Source: Acinetobacter sp. A47 (GTDB lineage Bacteria > Pseudomonadota > Gammaproteobacteria > Pseudomonadales > Moraxellaceae). From it: a DNA stretch of 64,000 nt. How positions within the stretch are numbered: the stretch's first letter is position 1; every line of letters starts with the position of its first letter. The stretch covers positions 1 to 64,000 of the forward strand of contig NZ_JSUS01000039.1 of NCBI RefSeq assembly GCF_000805455.1. The letters are read 5' to 3'. Under the pieces are notes generated by a model that was given only the letters and a program-made list of their open reading frames with translations, was not told where the DNA came from and did not search any database. Below are positions 54,632-63,177 of the stretch, in pieces. A program made the translations under genes and the position numbers.

Positions 54632-57442
54632 ATGTCAAATTTCAATAAGACCATATCGAAACGCTTACGCCTCAATCATGCTTATGGGCAATTGATTGCA
54701 CTGATTCTTGTACCAATTGCAATTTTGACCAGCGTAGGGATTCTTTGGGTTTTAGCTGAAACCACCAACTCAGCAAAACAACAACAACGTGCAGAGGCTT
54801 CGGCCATACTGGCGCGCTATCATCAAACTGCAAATGATTTATTAAAGCTGGTTCAGGAGCAGCCTGATCAATATGATCGTGCCCAGAACATCATGCAAAA
54901 GATGTTTGATGAAAAAAACTTGCAACGTGCCGTGCTGATCGACAATAAAGGACAGACCTATTTAAGTGTCGGTTACCAAAACAACCGTTTCTGGCCCAAC
55001 TTCCCCAACAATAGTAATTTTTTTGGCCCGATTTCCCATAATCACAATAATATTTACGGCTCCAAACTCGATAGTGGCAATCCGGATTCGGTCTGGCTGA
55101 TGATCGAACTGGATAACCAGCCACTGGAACTGGCACGCTATAAAGTGCTGCTTTCACTGATTGTCACCGGGTTACTGACCTTACTGATTCTGTTGTTCTG
55201 CCTGAATGTATTTTCACGTCGCTGGCTGGCGCCGATCTATGAAATCCGCATGCAGATGCAACGCCTCAATGCCGATACCCTCGACCAGCATATTGTGGTA
55301 AACAGTACCGGCGAACTGCGTTTGCTACAGCGTGATATTGCCAATGTGGTAAAACGCCTGCACTTTAGCTTCCTTGAGCTAAAAGAACATACCGAACAAA
55401 CCGAGGAAGATTTACGACGTACCCTGGACACACTCGAAGTCCAGAACATTACCTATCGTCAGGCCCGGGACCAGGCCATTTCATCCAATCAGTCCAAGTC
55501 GGTTTTTCTGGCCAATATCAGCCATGAACTCAGAACGCCACTGAACAGTATTGATGGCTTTATTCACTTGCTGTTGCGTCAGCAAAACCTGAGCAATGAA
55601 CAGAACCTGTATCTGCAAACCATTCGGAAATCCTCAGCGCACTTATTGGCACTGATCAATGATGTACTGGACTTTTCCAAAATCGACGCGGGCAAACTGG
55701 AGCTCGAAACCGCACCATTTGATCTGGAAGAAGCCATTTTTGATGTGATGGACATGCTTTCGCCTTTGGCCGCACAAAAGCATATCAACATGGCATTTTA
55801 CTATGCCGAAAATATTCCACAGCATGTGGTCGGCGATGCGCTGCGCTTCAAGCAGATTCTGACCAACCTGATTTCCAATGCAATCAAATTTACGCCTGAT
55901 GGTGAAATCATCGTACGGGTGCGGATGGAAGATGACGAGATCGGACAATGTTTATTGCATTTCAGTGTACAGGACAGCGGTATTGGCTTAAGCGGTACCG
56001 ACCGCAAAAAACTGTTTGAATCTTTCTCGCAGGGTGATGCCTCGGTAACCCGCCAGTTTGGCGGAACCGGACTTGGACTGGCCATTTCCAAGCAACTGGT
56101 ACACCTGATGCATGGCCAGATCGGCTTTGAGGACAATCAGGAGCGCGCACCGACAGAAAAAGGTTCAACCTTCTGGTTTACCGCTTTATTTAAAGTGGAA
56201 GAACACAACGAGTTTGTCGAGCATCCTCATTTTGACCATTTACAAGTGGTCTCCTATCTGGCTCATCCGGCTACGGCCAGCGTGCTGCGTTCATATCTGG
56301 AAAATTATCGTGTTGCCCATATTGAAACCCAATCCATACTGGACTTGTTCAGCCGCCTGAATCACCTCAACCAGCAGGAAAATACCTGGCTGATTGTAGA
56401 TCATAGTGGCGACACTGAAGCCTTGCTCAAGGAAATTCGCCAGCGCTATCATGGCAATCTCGCAGTATATGGTTACCAGATGAGCCTTGAGCCAAACATG
56501 CTCAATGAATACCGCGCCCGCCCGCTGTATCAACCGCTCAGTCGTCGCGAACTGGTTCAGTTACTGGGCAATCAGCCGATTTTTGAACAGGAACCCGAAG
56601 ACTTTAATGGACAGGGTCTGCACGTACTGGCAGTTGACGACCATCTCCCGAACCTGATTGTACTTGAAGCCTTGCTGGGCGAACTCAATGTCACCACCAC
56701 CAAGGCACTCAGCGGGCAAAAAGCCATTGATATCATTCAGGAACGTATTGAGCAGAAGTCACCGCCATTCGATCTGGTGTTTATGGATATCCAGATGCCA
56801 GTCATGTCCGGGATTGATACCACACGCGCCATCCGCTCCTTGGAGTCCACTCTGGATAACGGCATGCAATTGCCAATCATCGCCTTAACCGCACATGCAC
56901 TGGCCGATGAAAAACAGAAATTACTCAAGGTGGGCATGAATGATTACGTGACCAAGCCGATCCAGATGGAACAGATTATCCAGATCCTGACCCACTGGAC
57001 CAAAAACAATTTTAGTGTCCAGCCAGTCAACATTGAACAAAAACGCCCGATCGAGTCGATTGACCCACAGATTCTGAACTGGCAACAAAGCGTACAGCTG
57101 GCAGCCAACAAGGAAGATCTGGCTCAGGATCTGTTAGGCATGCTGGTCGACAGTTTTGATACCGAACTTGCAGAAATGCAGCAGTTGATCGAGATGGAAG
57201 ACTTTCCACAGCTCGAACATGTGTTACACCGCCTGTATGGCGCAACCCGCTATGTCGGCACACCAAATCTGCAACAGGTTTCAGGTGAGTTTGAACAGTT
57301 TGTTTCGACTTTACGTAAAGAGCGCCGTAAAGCCGATGAGCATTTTATTCGTGAAACCAACCATCGTTTTAATGAGTTGAATACGGCAATCGAGCAGGTC
57401 AGACAGGCAGCAAACCTGATCTTGCATGCACACGACAGTTAA
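54632..57442 (+). CDS. gacS: Hybrid sensor histidine kinase GacS/BarA
   Basis: GacS phosphorylates GacA, which turns on Csr/Rsm sRNAs and secondary metabolism or virulence. The 936-residue protein has TM1 (about 21-43), a periplasmic domain, TM2 (about 172-194), HAMP, a coiled coil (QTEEDLRRTLDTLEVQN), HisKA with NISHELRTPLNS (His298), HATPase with FGGTGLGLAISKQL, a receiver domain (Asp719 in FMDIQMPVMSG) and a C-terminal HPt (His866 in HRLYGATRYVG). The full phosphorelay is intact. GacA is not in the window. The gene faces cysM divergently. Confidence 0.94.
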   Translation: MSNFNKTISKRLRLNHAYGQLIALILVPIAILTSVGILWVLAETTNSAKQQQRAEASAILARYHQTANDLLKLVQEQPDQYDRAQNIMQKMFDEKNLQRAVLIDNKGQTYLSVGYQNNRFWPNFPNNSNFFGPISHNHNNIYGSKLDSGNPDSVWLMIELDNQPLELARYKVLLSLIVTGLLTLLILLFCLNVFSRRWLAPIYEIRMQMQRLNADTLDQHIVVNSTGELRLLQRDIANVVKRLHFSFLELKEHTEQTEEDLRRTLDTLEVQNITYRQARDQAISSNQSKSVFLANISHELRTPLNSIDGFIHLLLRQQNLSNEQNLYLQTIRKSSAHLLALINDVLDFSKIDAGKLELETAPFDLEEAIFDVMDMLSPLAAQKHINMAFYYAENIPQHVVGDALRFKQILTNLISNAIKFTPDGEIIVRVRMEDDEIGQCLLHFSVQDSGIGLSGTDRKKLFESFSQGDASVTRQFGGTGLGLAISKQLVHLMHGQIGFEDNQERAPTEKGSTFWFTALFKVEEHNEFVEHPHFDHLQVVSYLAHPATASVLRSYLENYRVAHIETQSILDLFSRLNHLNQQENTWLIVDHSGDTEALLKEIRQRYHGNLAVYGYQMSLEPNMLNEYRARPLYQPLSRRELVQLLGNQPIFEQEPEDFNGQGLHVLAVDDHLPNLIVLEALLGELNVTTTKALSGQKAIDIIQERIEQKSPPFDLVFMDIQMPVMSGIDTTRAIRSLESTLDNGMQLPIIALTAHALADEKQKLLKVGMNDYVTKPIQMEQIIQILTHWTKNNFSVQPVNIEQKRPIESIDPQILNWQQSVQLAANKEDLAQDLLGMLVDSFDTELAEMQQLIEMEDFPQLEHVLHRLYGATRYVGTPNLQQVSGEFEQFVSTLRKERRKADEHFIRETNHRFNELNTAIEQVRQAANLILHAHDS

Positions 57443-57517
57443 GGTGACTGGGGTGTCATGTTTCAGCTCTGGCTCTCATGTTATGCTGCCTTATCGAACA
57501 CAATAAGAGTAAGACAG

Positions 57518-58306
57518 ATGGCACTTTTACGCGTTGAAAAGCAAAATGGTATTGCAACTGTTTCTTTAAACCGACCGGACAAACGCAATGCAATGAGCTT
57601 TGCCTTATTGAAGGAACTGGTCGCAACCGCAAAAAAAATTGAAAAAGACCGTTCCATCCGTTGTGTGATCCTGACAGGTGAAGCCCATGTCTTTAGTGCT
57701 GGCATCGACCTGTCTGACCTGAATAACCCGAAGAATACGGCATTTGCGGCATGGGAGCTGATCAAACCCGGGCAAAGCCTGTTTCAAAAAGCATTTTTAA
57801 TCTGGCAGAACCTGCCCATTCCTGTGATTGCAGCGATTGAAGGTTATTGCTTTGGTGCAGGCATGCAACTGGCACTGGCTGCCGACATCCGTATTGCAAC
57901 ACCAAATACCAAAATGTCGATTATGGAAAGTCGCTGGGGGCTGGTACCGGATATGGGACTGACCCGCTCTTTAAAAGGACTGATTGGCGTTGATCTGGCC
58001 AAAGAGCTCACCCTGACCGCACGTATCTTCAATGCCGAATATGCCAAGCAAATTGGTCTGGTGACGCATTTAGACAACGATCCATTGGCAAAGGCCTGGC
58101 TGATTGCCGAAGAAATGTTACAGCGTTCGCCTGATGCAATTATGGCCGCAAAACGTGTGCTGGACGCAATGGAACATCAACCGGAAAAAGCATTGCGACT
58201 GGAAAAGCTGTGGCAGCTTAAATTATTGTTAGGTAAAAATAGTCGTCTTGCGCGTAAGAAAGATAAAAACCCGGAAGTGGAATTTTTACCGCGCCAATAT
58301 AAATAA
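57518..58306 (+). CDS. Crotonase/enoyl-CoA hydratase family protein
   Basis: The 262-residue enzyme has the crotonase oxyanion-hole motifs HVFSAGIDLSDLNN (near 60-70) and EGYCFGAGMQLALAADIRIA (near 110). Where hydratases keep the second catalytic Glu, it has MESRWGLVPDMGLTR, with Asp in place, as in dienoyl-CoA isomerases. So isomerase activity is an alternative. The ATG at 57518 starts at the family N-terminus; the earlier in-frame ATG at 57458 is unlikely. It heads a likely operon with the next two genes, 21 bases apart. Confidence 0.85.
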   Translation: MALLRVEKQNGIATVSLNRPDKRNAMSFALLKELVATAKKIEKDRSIRCVILTGEAHVFSAGIDLSDLNNPKNTAFAAWELIKPGQSLFQKAFLIWQNLPIPVIAAIEGYCFGAGMQLALAADIRIATPNTKMSIMESRWGLVPDMGLTRSLKGLIGVDLAKELTLTARIFNAEYAKQIGLVTHLDNDPLAKAWLIAEEMLQRSPDAIMAAKRVLDAMEHQPEKALRLEKLWQLKLLLGKNSRLARKKDKNPEVEFLPRQYK

Positions 58307-58327
58307 ACACCCTGAGGGAATATTCAC

Positions 58328-59194
58328 ATGCATATTGATCAGCACACCCCCATCGCATTTTTAGGGATGGGTTTAATGGGCACACGTATGGCCAGCCGGT
58401 TGCTACAAGCCGGTTATACGGTAGCGGTCTGGAACCGTAGCCCACATGCATGTGAAGCACTGCTGCAACAAGGTGCCCAGTCTCTGGTATTGGCAGAGAT
58501 TGGAAATTATCCTGTTGTTTTAACCTGTCTGGCCGACGATCAGGCTGTGCAAAGTGTGTTTTCCCAGATCCAGACTTACTTACAACCTGAGCAAATCATT
58601 GTAGATTTTTCCAGCCTGTCCGTTGCTGCCACCCAGAGCCTCGCTCAGGCAGCCCGGCAACAGGGTGTGACATGGATTGACTCACCTGTATCCGGTGGAA
58701 CCGCGGGCGCTGAACACGGAACCTTAGTCATTTTTGCAGGTGGTGATGCAGCAACCATCCAGCAACTTAATCCTGTTTATCAGGTCCTGTCCCAGCGTGT
58801 AACCCGTATGGGTGAATCGGGTACAGGCCAGGCCACCAAAATTTGCAATCAGTTGATTGTGGCTGCAAATAGCACCCTGATTGCTGAAGCAGTGGCACTG
58901 GCAGACCGGGCAGGCGTCGACACCACCCTACTGGCACCCGCCCTTACAGGCGGCTTTGCCGATTCAAAGCCGTTCCAGATACTGGCTCCACGTATGGCAA
59001 CCCAACACTTTGAACCGGTGCAATGGAAAGTGCAAACATTGTCAAAAGATCTCAACAATGCATTACATCTGGCACAAAGTTTTAACTTAAAGATACCTGT
59101 GGCACAAAAAGCTCTACTACAGTTACAAGCCCACCAAGAAAATGGCTTTGCCGAGAAGGATTTAGCTACTATCATCAAAATTACAGAACAATAA
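58328..59194 (+). CDS. NAD(P)-dependent beta-hydroxyacid dehydrogenase (HIBADH/GlxR type)
   Basis: The 288-residue protein has the N-terminal Rossmann motif IAFLGMGLMGTRMASRLLQ (near 10), DSPVSGGTAGAEHG (near 117) and the catalytic-type Lys in ATKICNQLIVAAN (near 170). NR after VAVW suggests NADP. The family reduces 3-hydroxyisobutyrate or tartronate semialdehyde. The next gene, an Hyi-type isomerase, suggests the glyoxylate/tartronate semialdehyde branch. No gcl is here. Confidence 0.88.
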   Translation: MHIDQHTPIAFLGMGLMGTRMASRLLQAGYTVAVWNRSPHACEALLQQGAQSLVLAEIGNYPVVLTCLADDQAVQSVFSQIQTYLQPEQIIVDFSSLSVAATQSLAQAARQQGVTWIDSPVSGGTAGAEHGTLVIFAGGDAATIQQLNPVYQVLSQRVTRMGESGTGQATKICNQLIVAANSTLIAEAVALADRAGVDTTLLAPALTGGFADSKPFQILAPRMATQHFEPVQWKVQTLSKDLNNALHLAQSFNLKIPVAQKALLQLQAHQENGFAEKDLATIIKITEQ

Positions 59195-59227
59195 ATAGCA
59201 GGGTCTTTTGATTCAGGGAGTCCGAAT

Positions 59228-60022
59228 ATGAGCCATCTTGCAGTCAATTTATCAATGATATTTACGGAAGTGCCTTTAATTGAGCGTTTTGCCTTAGCAC
59301 AGGCACACGGATTTCAACAGGTTGAAATCCAGTTTCCTTATGAACTTGAGATTATTGATATTCGTACCCAGCTGGAACAGCACAACCTTTCACTATGCCT
59401 GATCAATGTACCTGCCGGTGACCTGATGCAGGGCGGCAATGGACTGGCAGGGGTTCCGGGAAAAGAAATTGAATTTCATCAGGCACTTGAACTGGCAATA
59501 CGCTATGCCACTGCGCTCGATGTCCCGCGCGTCAATATTCTGGCAGGCAAACAGCCTCTCGATGCAGACCTGCTTCCTTGCCTGAATACACTGGCCAGCA
59601 ATCTAAAGCTTGCTTGCCACATGCTGACCGAACACGGTATTGAGCCCGTCTTTGAAATGATCAATGGCACAGATATGCCACGTTTTTTACTCCAGAATAT
59701 TGCGCAAGCACAGGAAATGCTGGAGGCCGTCAACCACCCAGCCTTAAAAATGCAATATGACTGTTACCATATGGCCATGATGGGTGAGGATGTGCTGGCC
59801 GGTTTACAAGAAAACCTGCACCAGATTGGACATATCCAATTTGCCGACTGTCCGGGTCGCCATGAGCCCGATACCGGAAACATCCCCTATAAACAGGTAT
59901 TTGACTGGCTGCTACAAAGTGAATATCGGGGACTGATTGCCGCTGAATATCGACCAAAAAATCAGTCAGATCAGTCTTTTACATGGAAGAAAAAGTATTT
60001 TTCCAATGATGTGAATACATAA
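59228..60022 (+). CDS. Hydroxypyruvate isomerase-like TIM-barrel protein
   Basis: Hyi interconverts hydroxypyruvate and tartronate semialdehyde. The 264-residue protein is a TIM barrel with one Glu in PVFEMINGTDMPRFLL and the second in GLIAAEYRP, both metal or acid-base residues in the family, and MQYDCYHMAMMGED in the middle. AGGGAG precedes the ATG. It follows the GlxR-type gene by 33 bases; the pair fits one pathway. Other sugar isomerases of this fold are possible. Confidence 0.85.
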   Translation: MSHLAVNLSMIFTEVPLIERFALAQAHGFQQVEIQFPYELEIIDIRTQLEQHNLSLCLINVPAGDLMQGGNGLAGVPGKEIEFHQALELAIRYATALDVPRVNILAGKQPLDADLLPCLNTLASNLKLACHMLTEHGIEPVFEMINGTDMPRFLLQNIAQAQEMLEAVNHPALKMQYDCYHMAMMGEDVLAGLQENLHQIGHIQFADCPGRHEPDTGNIPYKQVFDWLLQSEYRGLIAAEYRPKNQSDQSFTWKKKYFSNDVNT

Positions 60023-60039
60023 ACTGTTACTGCTAAAAT

Positions 60040-60068
60040 TTGAACTTTTTAGAGAAAAACGGTATATT
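60040..60068 (+). promoter_or_regulatory. Promoter for rsfS
   Basis: TTGAAC (60040-60045), a 17-base spacer and TATATT (60063-60068), five of six in the -10. The start would be near 60075. A second -35-like TTGACA lies at 60068-60073. The -10 is inside the inverted repeat at 60061-60099. Confidence 0.5.
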
Positions 60069-60099
60069 TGACAATGAGCAATTGTCAGGAAAATATACC
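60061..60099 (+). promoter_or_regulatory. Long inverted repeat over the rsfS start region
   Basis: GGTATATTTGACAAT (60061-60075) pairs fully with ATTGTC (60081-60086) plus AAATATACC (60091-60099). The only unpaired bases are a 5-base loop and a 4-base AGGA bulge (60087-60090), which is also the best Shine-Dalgarno before the ATG at 60104. As DNA it can be an operator over the -10; as RNA, if transcription starts upstream, a hairpin that shows the ribosome-binding site in a bulge. Confidence 0.5.
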
Positions 60100-60103
60100 C
60101 TCT

Positions 60104-60502
60104 ATGAATTTAGAACCATCGCCCAGCGCTTCTAATTCTCACGACCTAAAAATCAAAACAGCGAACAAAGATGTACAGGCTTGCCTTAAAGTTGTACATG
60201 AAGCTCTCACTGATGTAAAAGCCAAAGATATTCTTGAACTTGACGTAAGTTCGATCAGCAATGTTGCCGATGCAATTGTGATTGCAAGCGGTACATCGAC
60301 ACGTCATGTTAAAGCCCTTGCAGATAATGTTGCTGATGAAGCACGTAAAGCAGGTTTCCGCCCAATCGGTGTCGAAGGTGAACGCGATGCCGAGTGGATC
60401 TTAATCGATCTCGGTTTTGTTGTGGTACATGTAATGTTACCAACCGCACGTAAGTTCTATGACCTAGAAAGCTTATGGCGCGCACCCGAATCTGTAGCGT
60501 AA
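60104..60502 (+). CDS. rsfS: Ribosomal silencing factor RsfS
   Basis: RsfS binds L14 and keeps the 50S subunit from joining 30S when nutrients are low. From the ATG at 60104 it has 132 residues; the core (ILELDVSSISNVADAIVIASGTSTRHVKALADNV, GVEGERDAEWILIDLGFVVVHVML) is complete. An upstream in-frame ATG at 60074 lies inside the inverted repeat and at the expected transcript start, so it is less likely. nadD, a frequent neighbour, is absent. A strong terminator follows. Confidence 0.92.
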   Translation: MNLEPSPSASNSHDLKIKTANKDVQACLKVVHEALTDVKAKDILELDVSSISNVADAIVIASGTSTRHVKALADNVADEARKAGFRPIGVEGERDAEWILIDLGFVVVHVMLPTARKFYDLESLWRAPESVA

Positions 60503-60512
60503 AGCTCTCCAG

Positions 60513-60540
60513 AAAAGCGACCGAACCGGTCGCTTTTTTA
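60513..60540 (+). terminator. Rho-independent terminator after rsfS
   Basis: AAAAGCGACCG, loop AAC, CGGTCGC and six T, 10 bases past the stop. Confidence 0.92.
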
Positions 60541-60690
60541 TACTTTCCATAATATTAAAGCACTCGTAAAACTTGTTGTAAGCTAGTTTTATAATGCCCT
60601 GCTCCTGCTTGATCGCCCCGTCTTCTTTTTGCCAATCAGCACAACAATGCTAGTATGGATTCACTAATCAGCAATTAAATCTAAAACAAG

Positions 60691-61311
60691 ATGAAAGATT
60701 CAACTGAATGGATTGAAACACTCAACAAAATTACTGGACTCGCGCAAACAGGTTTGTACTATTCAAAAGATGTCTATGACAAAGAACGTTATGACCAAAT
60801 TATCAGTTATGTCCGTACCTTGATTGATTTAAAAGAAATCGACACTCAGGACTTTATCTCCAATGTCCTGCAAGATGTCGGATATGCAACGCCTAAACTA
60901 GATGTACGTGCCGTTGTATTTAAAGACCATAAACTCTTATTGGCCAAAGAAACACAAGATGGCTTATGGTCGGTTCCCGGAGGTTGGGCTGATATTGGCT
61001 ACTCAACAGCAGAAAATGCCGAAAAAGAAGTTCTGGAAGAAACAGGATTGGAAGTGAAAGCAACCAGACTGCTCGCACTGACAGATCGGAGAAAACACCC
61101 TCACCCAGCCATGTTTTTACATGTGTATAAGGCTTTCTTTTGGTGTGAAATCACTGGCGGTGAGTTAAAACCGAGCATCGAAACCTCTGAAGTCGGTTTC
61201 TTTGCCCAAGATGAGTTACCTCCGATTTCCACAGCACGTGTCACAGAAGCACAAATTCATCAATTTTTCGAATTACTGCAAGGACTCCCCGAACATACCT
61301 ATTTTGATTAA
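60691..61311 (+). CDS. NUDIX hydrolase with N-terminal NUDIX_N domain
   Basis: The 206-residue protein has a helical N-terminal ~60 residues of the type found in ADP-ribose or nucleoside-diphosphate NUDIX enzymes (IKEIDTQDF...), then a NUDIX domain with box GGWADIGYSTAENAEKEVLEETGLEV. The catalytic E-V-L-E-E-T-G part is intact. The first Glu of the usual G-x5-E is Tyr, as in other GGWADxGxS relatives. Substrate unknown. It is a single gene; a terminator lies at 61338. Confidence 0.88.
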   Translation: MKDSTEWIETLNKITGLAQTGLYYSKDVYDKERYDQIISYVRTLIDLKEIDTQDFISNVLQDVGYATPKLDVRAVVFKDHKLLLAKETQDGLWSVPGGWADIGYSTAENAEKEVLEETGLEVKATRLLALTDRRKHPHPAMFLHVYKAFFWCEITGGELKPSIETSEVGFFAQDELPPISTARVTEAQIHQFFELLQGLPEHTYFD

Positions 61312-61337
61312 TCCAGACTCAATACATGCATTTCAAT

Positions 61338-61365
61338 AAAAAAGCCACCCGAAGGTGGCTTTTAC
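61338..61365. terminator. Bidirectional terminator between NUDIX gene and pntB
   Basis: AAAAAAGCCACC, loop CGAA, GGTGGCTTTT. A tetraloop-type strong stem between convergent genes. Confidence 0.9.
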
Positions 61366-61384
61366 AATCTGGGGTACAGCCGGA

Positions 61385-62839
61385 TTAGTGACCGCCACCA
61401 TTGATTGCCTTGGTCATATCTTCCACAACTTTCTTGGCATCACCAAAGATCATCATGGTTTTTTCGTTGTAGAACAAGTCATTGTCCAGACCAGCATAAC
61501 CTGTCGCCATCGAACGCTTGATCACCATGATAGTACGTGCTTTATGCGCTTCAAGGATCGGCATACCATAAATTGGTGAGCTTGGATCATCTTTCGCTGC
61601 CGGGTTAACCACGTCGTTCGCACCAATCACCAGTACTACATCTGTTGCAGGGAAGTCGGAGTTGATCTCATCCATTTCCAGGATGTCTTCATAGGCCACA
61701 TCCGCTTCTGCCAACAATACGTTCATGTGACCAGGCATACGACCTGCCACCGGGTGAATCGCGAAGCGAACTTTTACGCCCTGCTCTTTCAGGATTTCAC
61801 ATAACTCTTTCACCGCATTCTGGGCACGACCTTGCGCCATACCATAACCCGGTACAATCACAACGCTGTCTGCATTTGACATCAGGAAGCCTGCATCATC
61901 TGCTGAACCAGAACGGTGGTTACGCTGAACCTGTTCACCTTTGTCTGCTGAAGCTGCCGCCGCACCTCCCATGGCACCACCAAACAGGACGTTGATGATT
62001 GAACGGTTCATCGCCTTACACATAATGTAAGAGAGAATCGCACCAGAAGAACCTACCAGCGAACCGGCAACGATCAGCATATTGTTTTCAAGTGTAAAAC
62101 CGATACCTGCCGCAGCCCAGCCAGAGAATGAGTTCAACAGTGAAACCACCACCGGCATGTCACCACCACCCACTGGTGCAATCCACACCCAGCCAAATGC
62201 CAGCGCAAGTGCAGTCATTGCCCAGAATGCTGTCATGTTACCTGTGGTAAAGAAGTAAAAACCACATGCCAGCATGGCAATAAAGATAATGGCCTGAACC
62301 GGTTTTACCCAGGCACCAGAGATGGTTTTTGCCCATTTCTTGGCAGCCAGTTTACCGTAAGCAAATACAGAAGCAGTAAAGGTGATCGCACCAACAAAGC
62401 AGCCCACAAACAACTCAAATAAATGCACGCCACTCATATGTGCATGCTGAACACCCGCTGCGGTTAAAGCAGTTTCATTTTGTGCAAATAATGCAGTGAG
62501 CTGGTTGTTGTGCAAGATCGCAGCAATCGCAATCAATACTGCCGCCAGACCAACCAGAGAGTGCATCAATGCTACAGTTTCAGGCATTTGTGTCATTGGA
62601 ACGGTTTTCGCACGGGCGATCCCGACAACTGCACCCAGCACCATGGCACCGCCAATCATCCAGATCACAGGATGCTCGGCAACAAAGAAGGTGGTCACAA
62701 CTGCAATCGCCATTGCAATCATACCGTAGCGGTTACCGGCAATCGCAGTCTTGGGACCAGACAAACCACGTAAGGTCAAGATAAACAGGACCGCACCAAT
62801 CAGGTAGAACCAATCCGCATAGTCTCGAATGAATTCCAT
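61385..62839 (-). CDS. pntB: NAD(P) transhydrogenase subunit beta
   Basis: PntB forms most of the proton channel and the NADP(H)-binding domain dIII of the transhydrogenase that makes NADPH with proton-motive force. The 484-residue protein has about nine hydrophobic segments (to ~270), then dIII with VVIVPGYGMAQGRAQNAVKEL (near 313), AIHPVAGRMPGHMNVLLAEA and VLVIGANDVVNPAA. It starts three bases after pntAB. Confidence 0.96.
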   Translation of the reverse strand: MEFIRDYADWFYLIGAVLFILTLRGLSGPKTAIAGNRYGMIAMAIAVVTTFFVAEHPVIWMIGGAMVLGAVVGIARAKTVPMTQMPETVALMHSLVGLAAVLIAIAAILHNNQLTALFAQNETALTAAGVQHAHMSGVHLFELFVGCFVGAITFTASVFAYGKLAAKKWAKTISGAWVKPVQAIIFIAMLACGFYFFTTGNMTAFWAMTALALAFGWVWIAPVGGGDMPVVVSLLNSFSGWAAAGIGFTLENNMLIVAGSLVGSSGAILSYIMCKAMNRSIINVLFGGAMGGAAAASADKGEQVQRNHRSGSADDAGFLMSNADSVVIVPGYGMAQGRAQNAVKELCEILKEQGVKVRFAIHPVAGRMPGHMNVLLAEADVAYEDILEMDEINSDFPATDVVLVIGANDVVNPAAKDDPSSPIYGMPILEAHKARTIMVIKRSMATGYAGLDNDLFYNEKTMMIFGDAKKVVEDMTKAINGGGH

Positions 62840-62842
62840 CGC

Positions 62843-63166
62843 TTAGCCCTCTTTTTTCTTTTGCTTTGGCTTGAACATTTCAAGCATACGAGCAGTTACA
62901 GCGAAGCCACCAAAGATGTTGATACTTGCCAGGAACACAGCAATTGCTCCCAGCACGCTCACCACATTGACACTCTGGAATGCAACATTGGCATCAACAC
63001 CAATTGCAGGCAGACCTACGGTCTGGATCATTGCACCCACAATAATGATTGAAGACAAGGCATTGGTTACAGCCATTAATGGCGTATGCAATGCAGGCGT
63101 TACCCCCCAAACCACGTAATAACCTACGAAGATGGCAAGGACGAAAATTGTAATCGTTTCAACCAT
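62843..63166 (-). CDS. pntAB: NAD(P) transhydrogenase subunit alpha part 2
   Basis: In E. coli PntA is a single protein; here its membrane part is a separate 107-residue gene, as in Rhodospirillum. It has three hydrophobic segments with [31 protein letters not shown], the typical dII-alpha motif, and a Lys-rich C-terminal end (KPKQKKKEG). It begins 11 bases after pntAA. Confidence 0.95.
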   Translation of the reverse strand: MVETITIFVLAIFVGYYVVWGVTPALHTPLMAVTNALSSIIIVGAMIQTVGLPAIGVDANVAFQSVNVVSVLGAIAVFLASINIFGGFAVTARMLEMFKPKQKKKEG

Positions 63167-63177
63167 GAGAACTCTCC

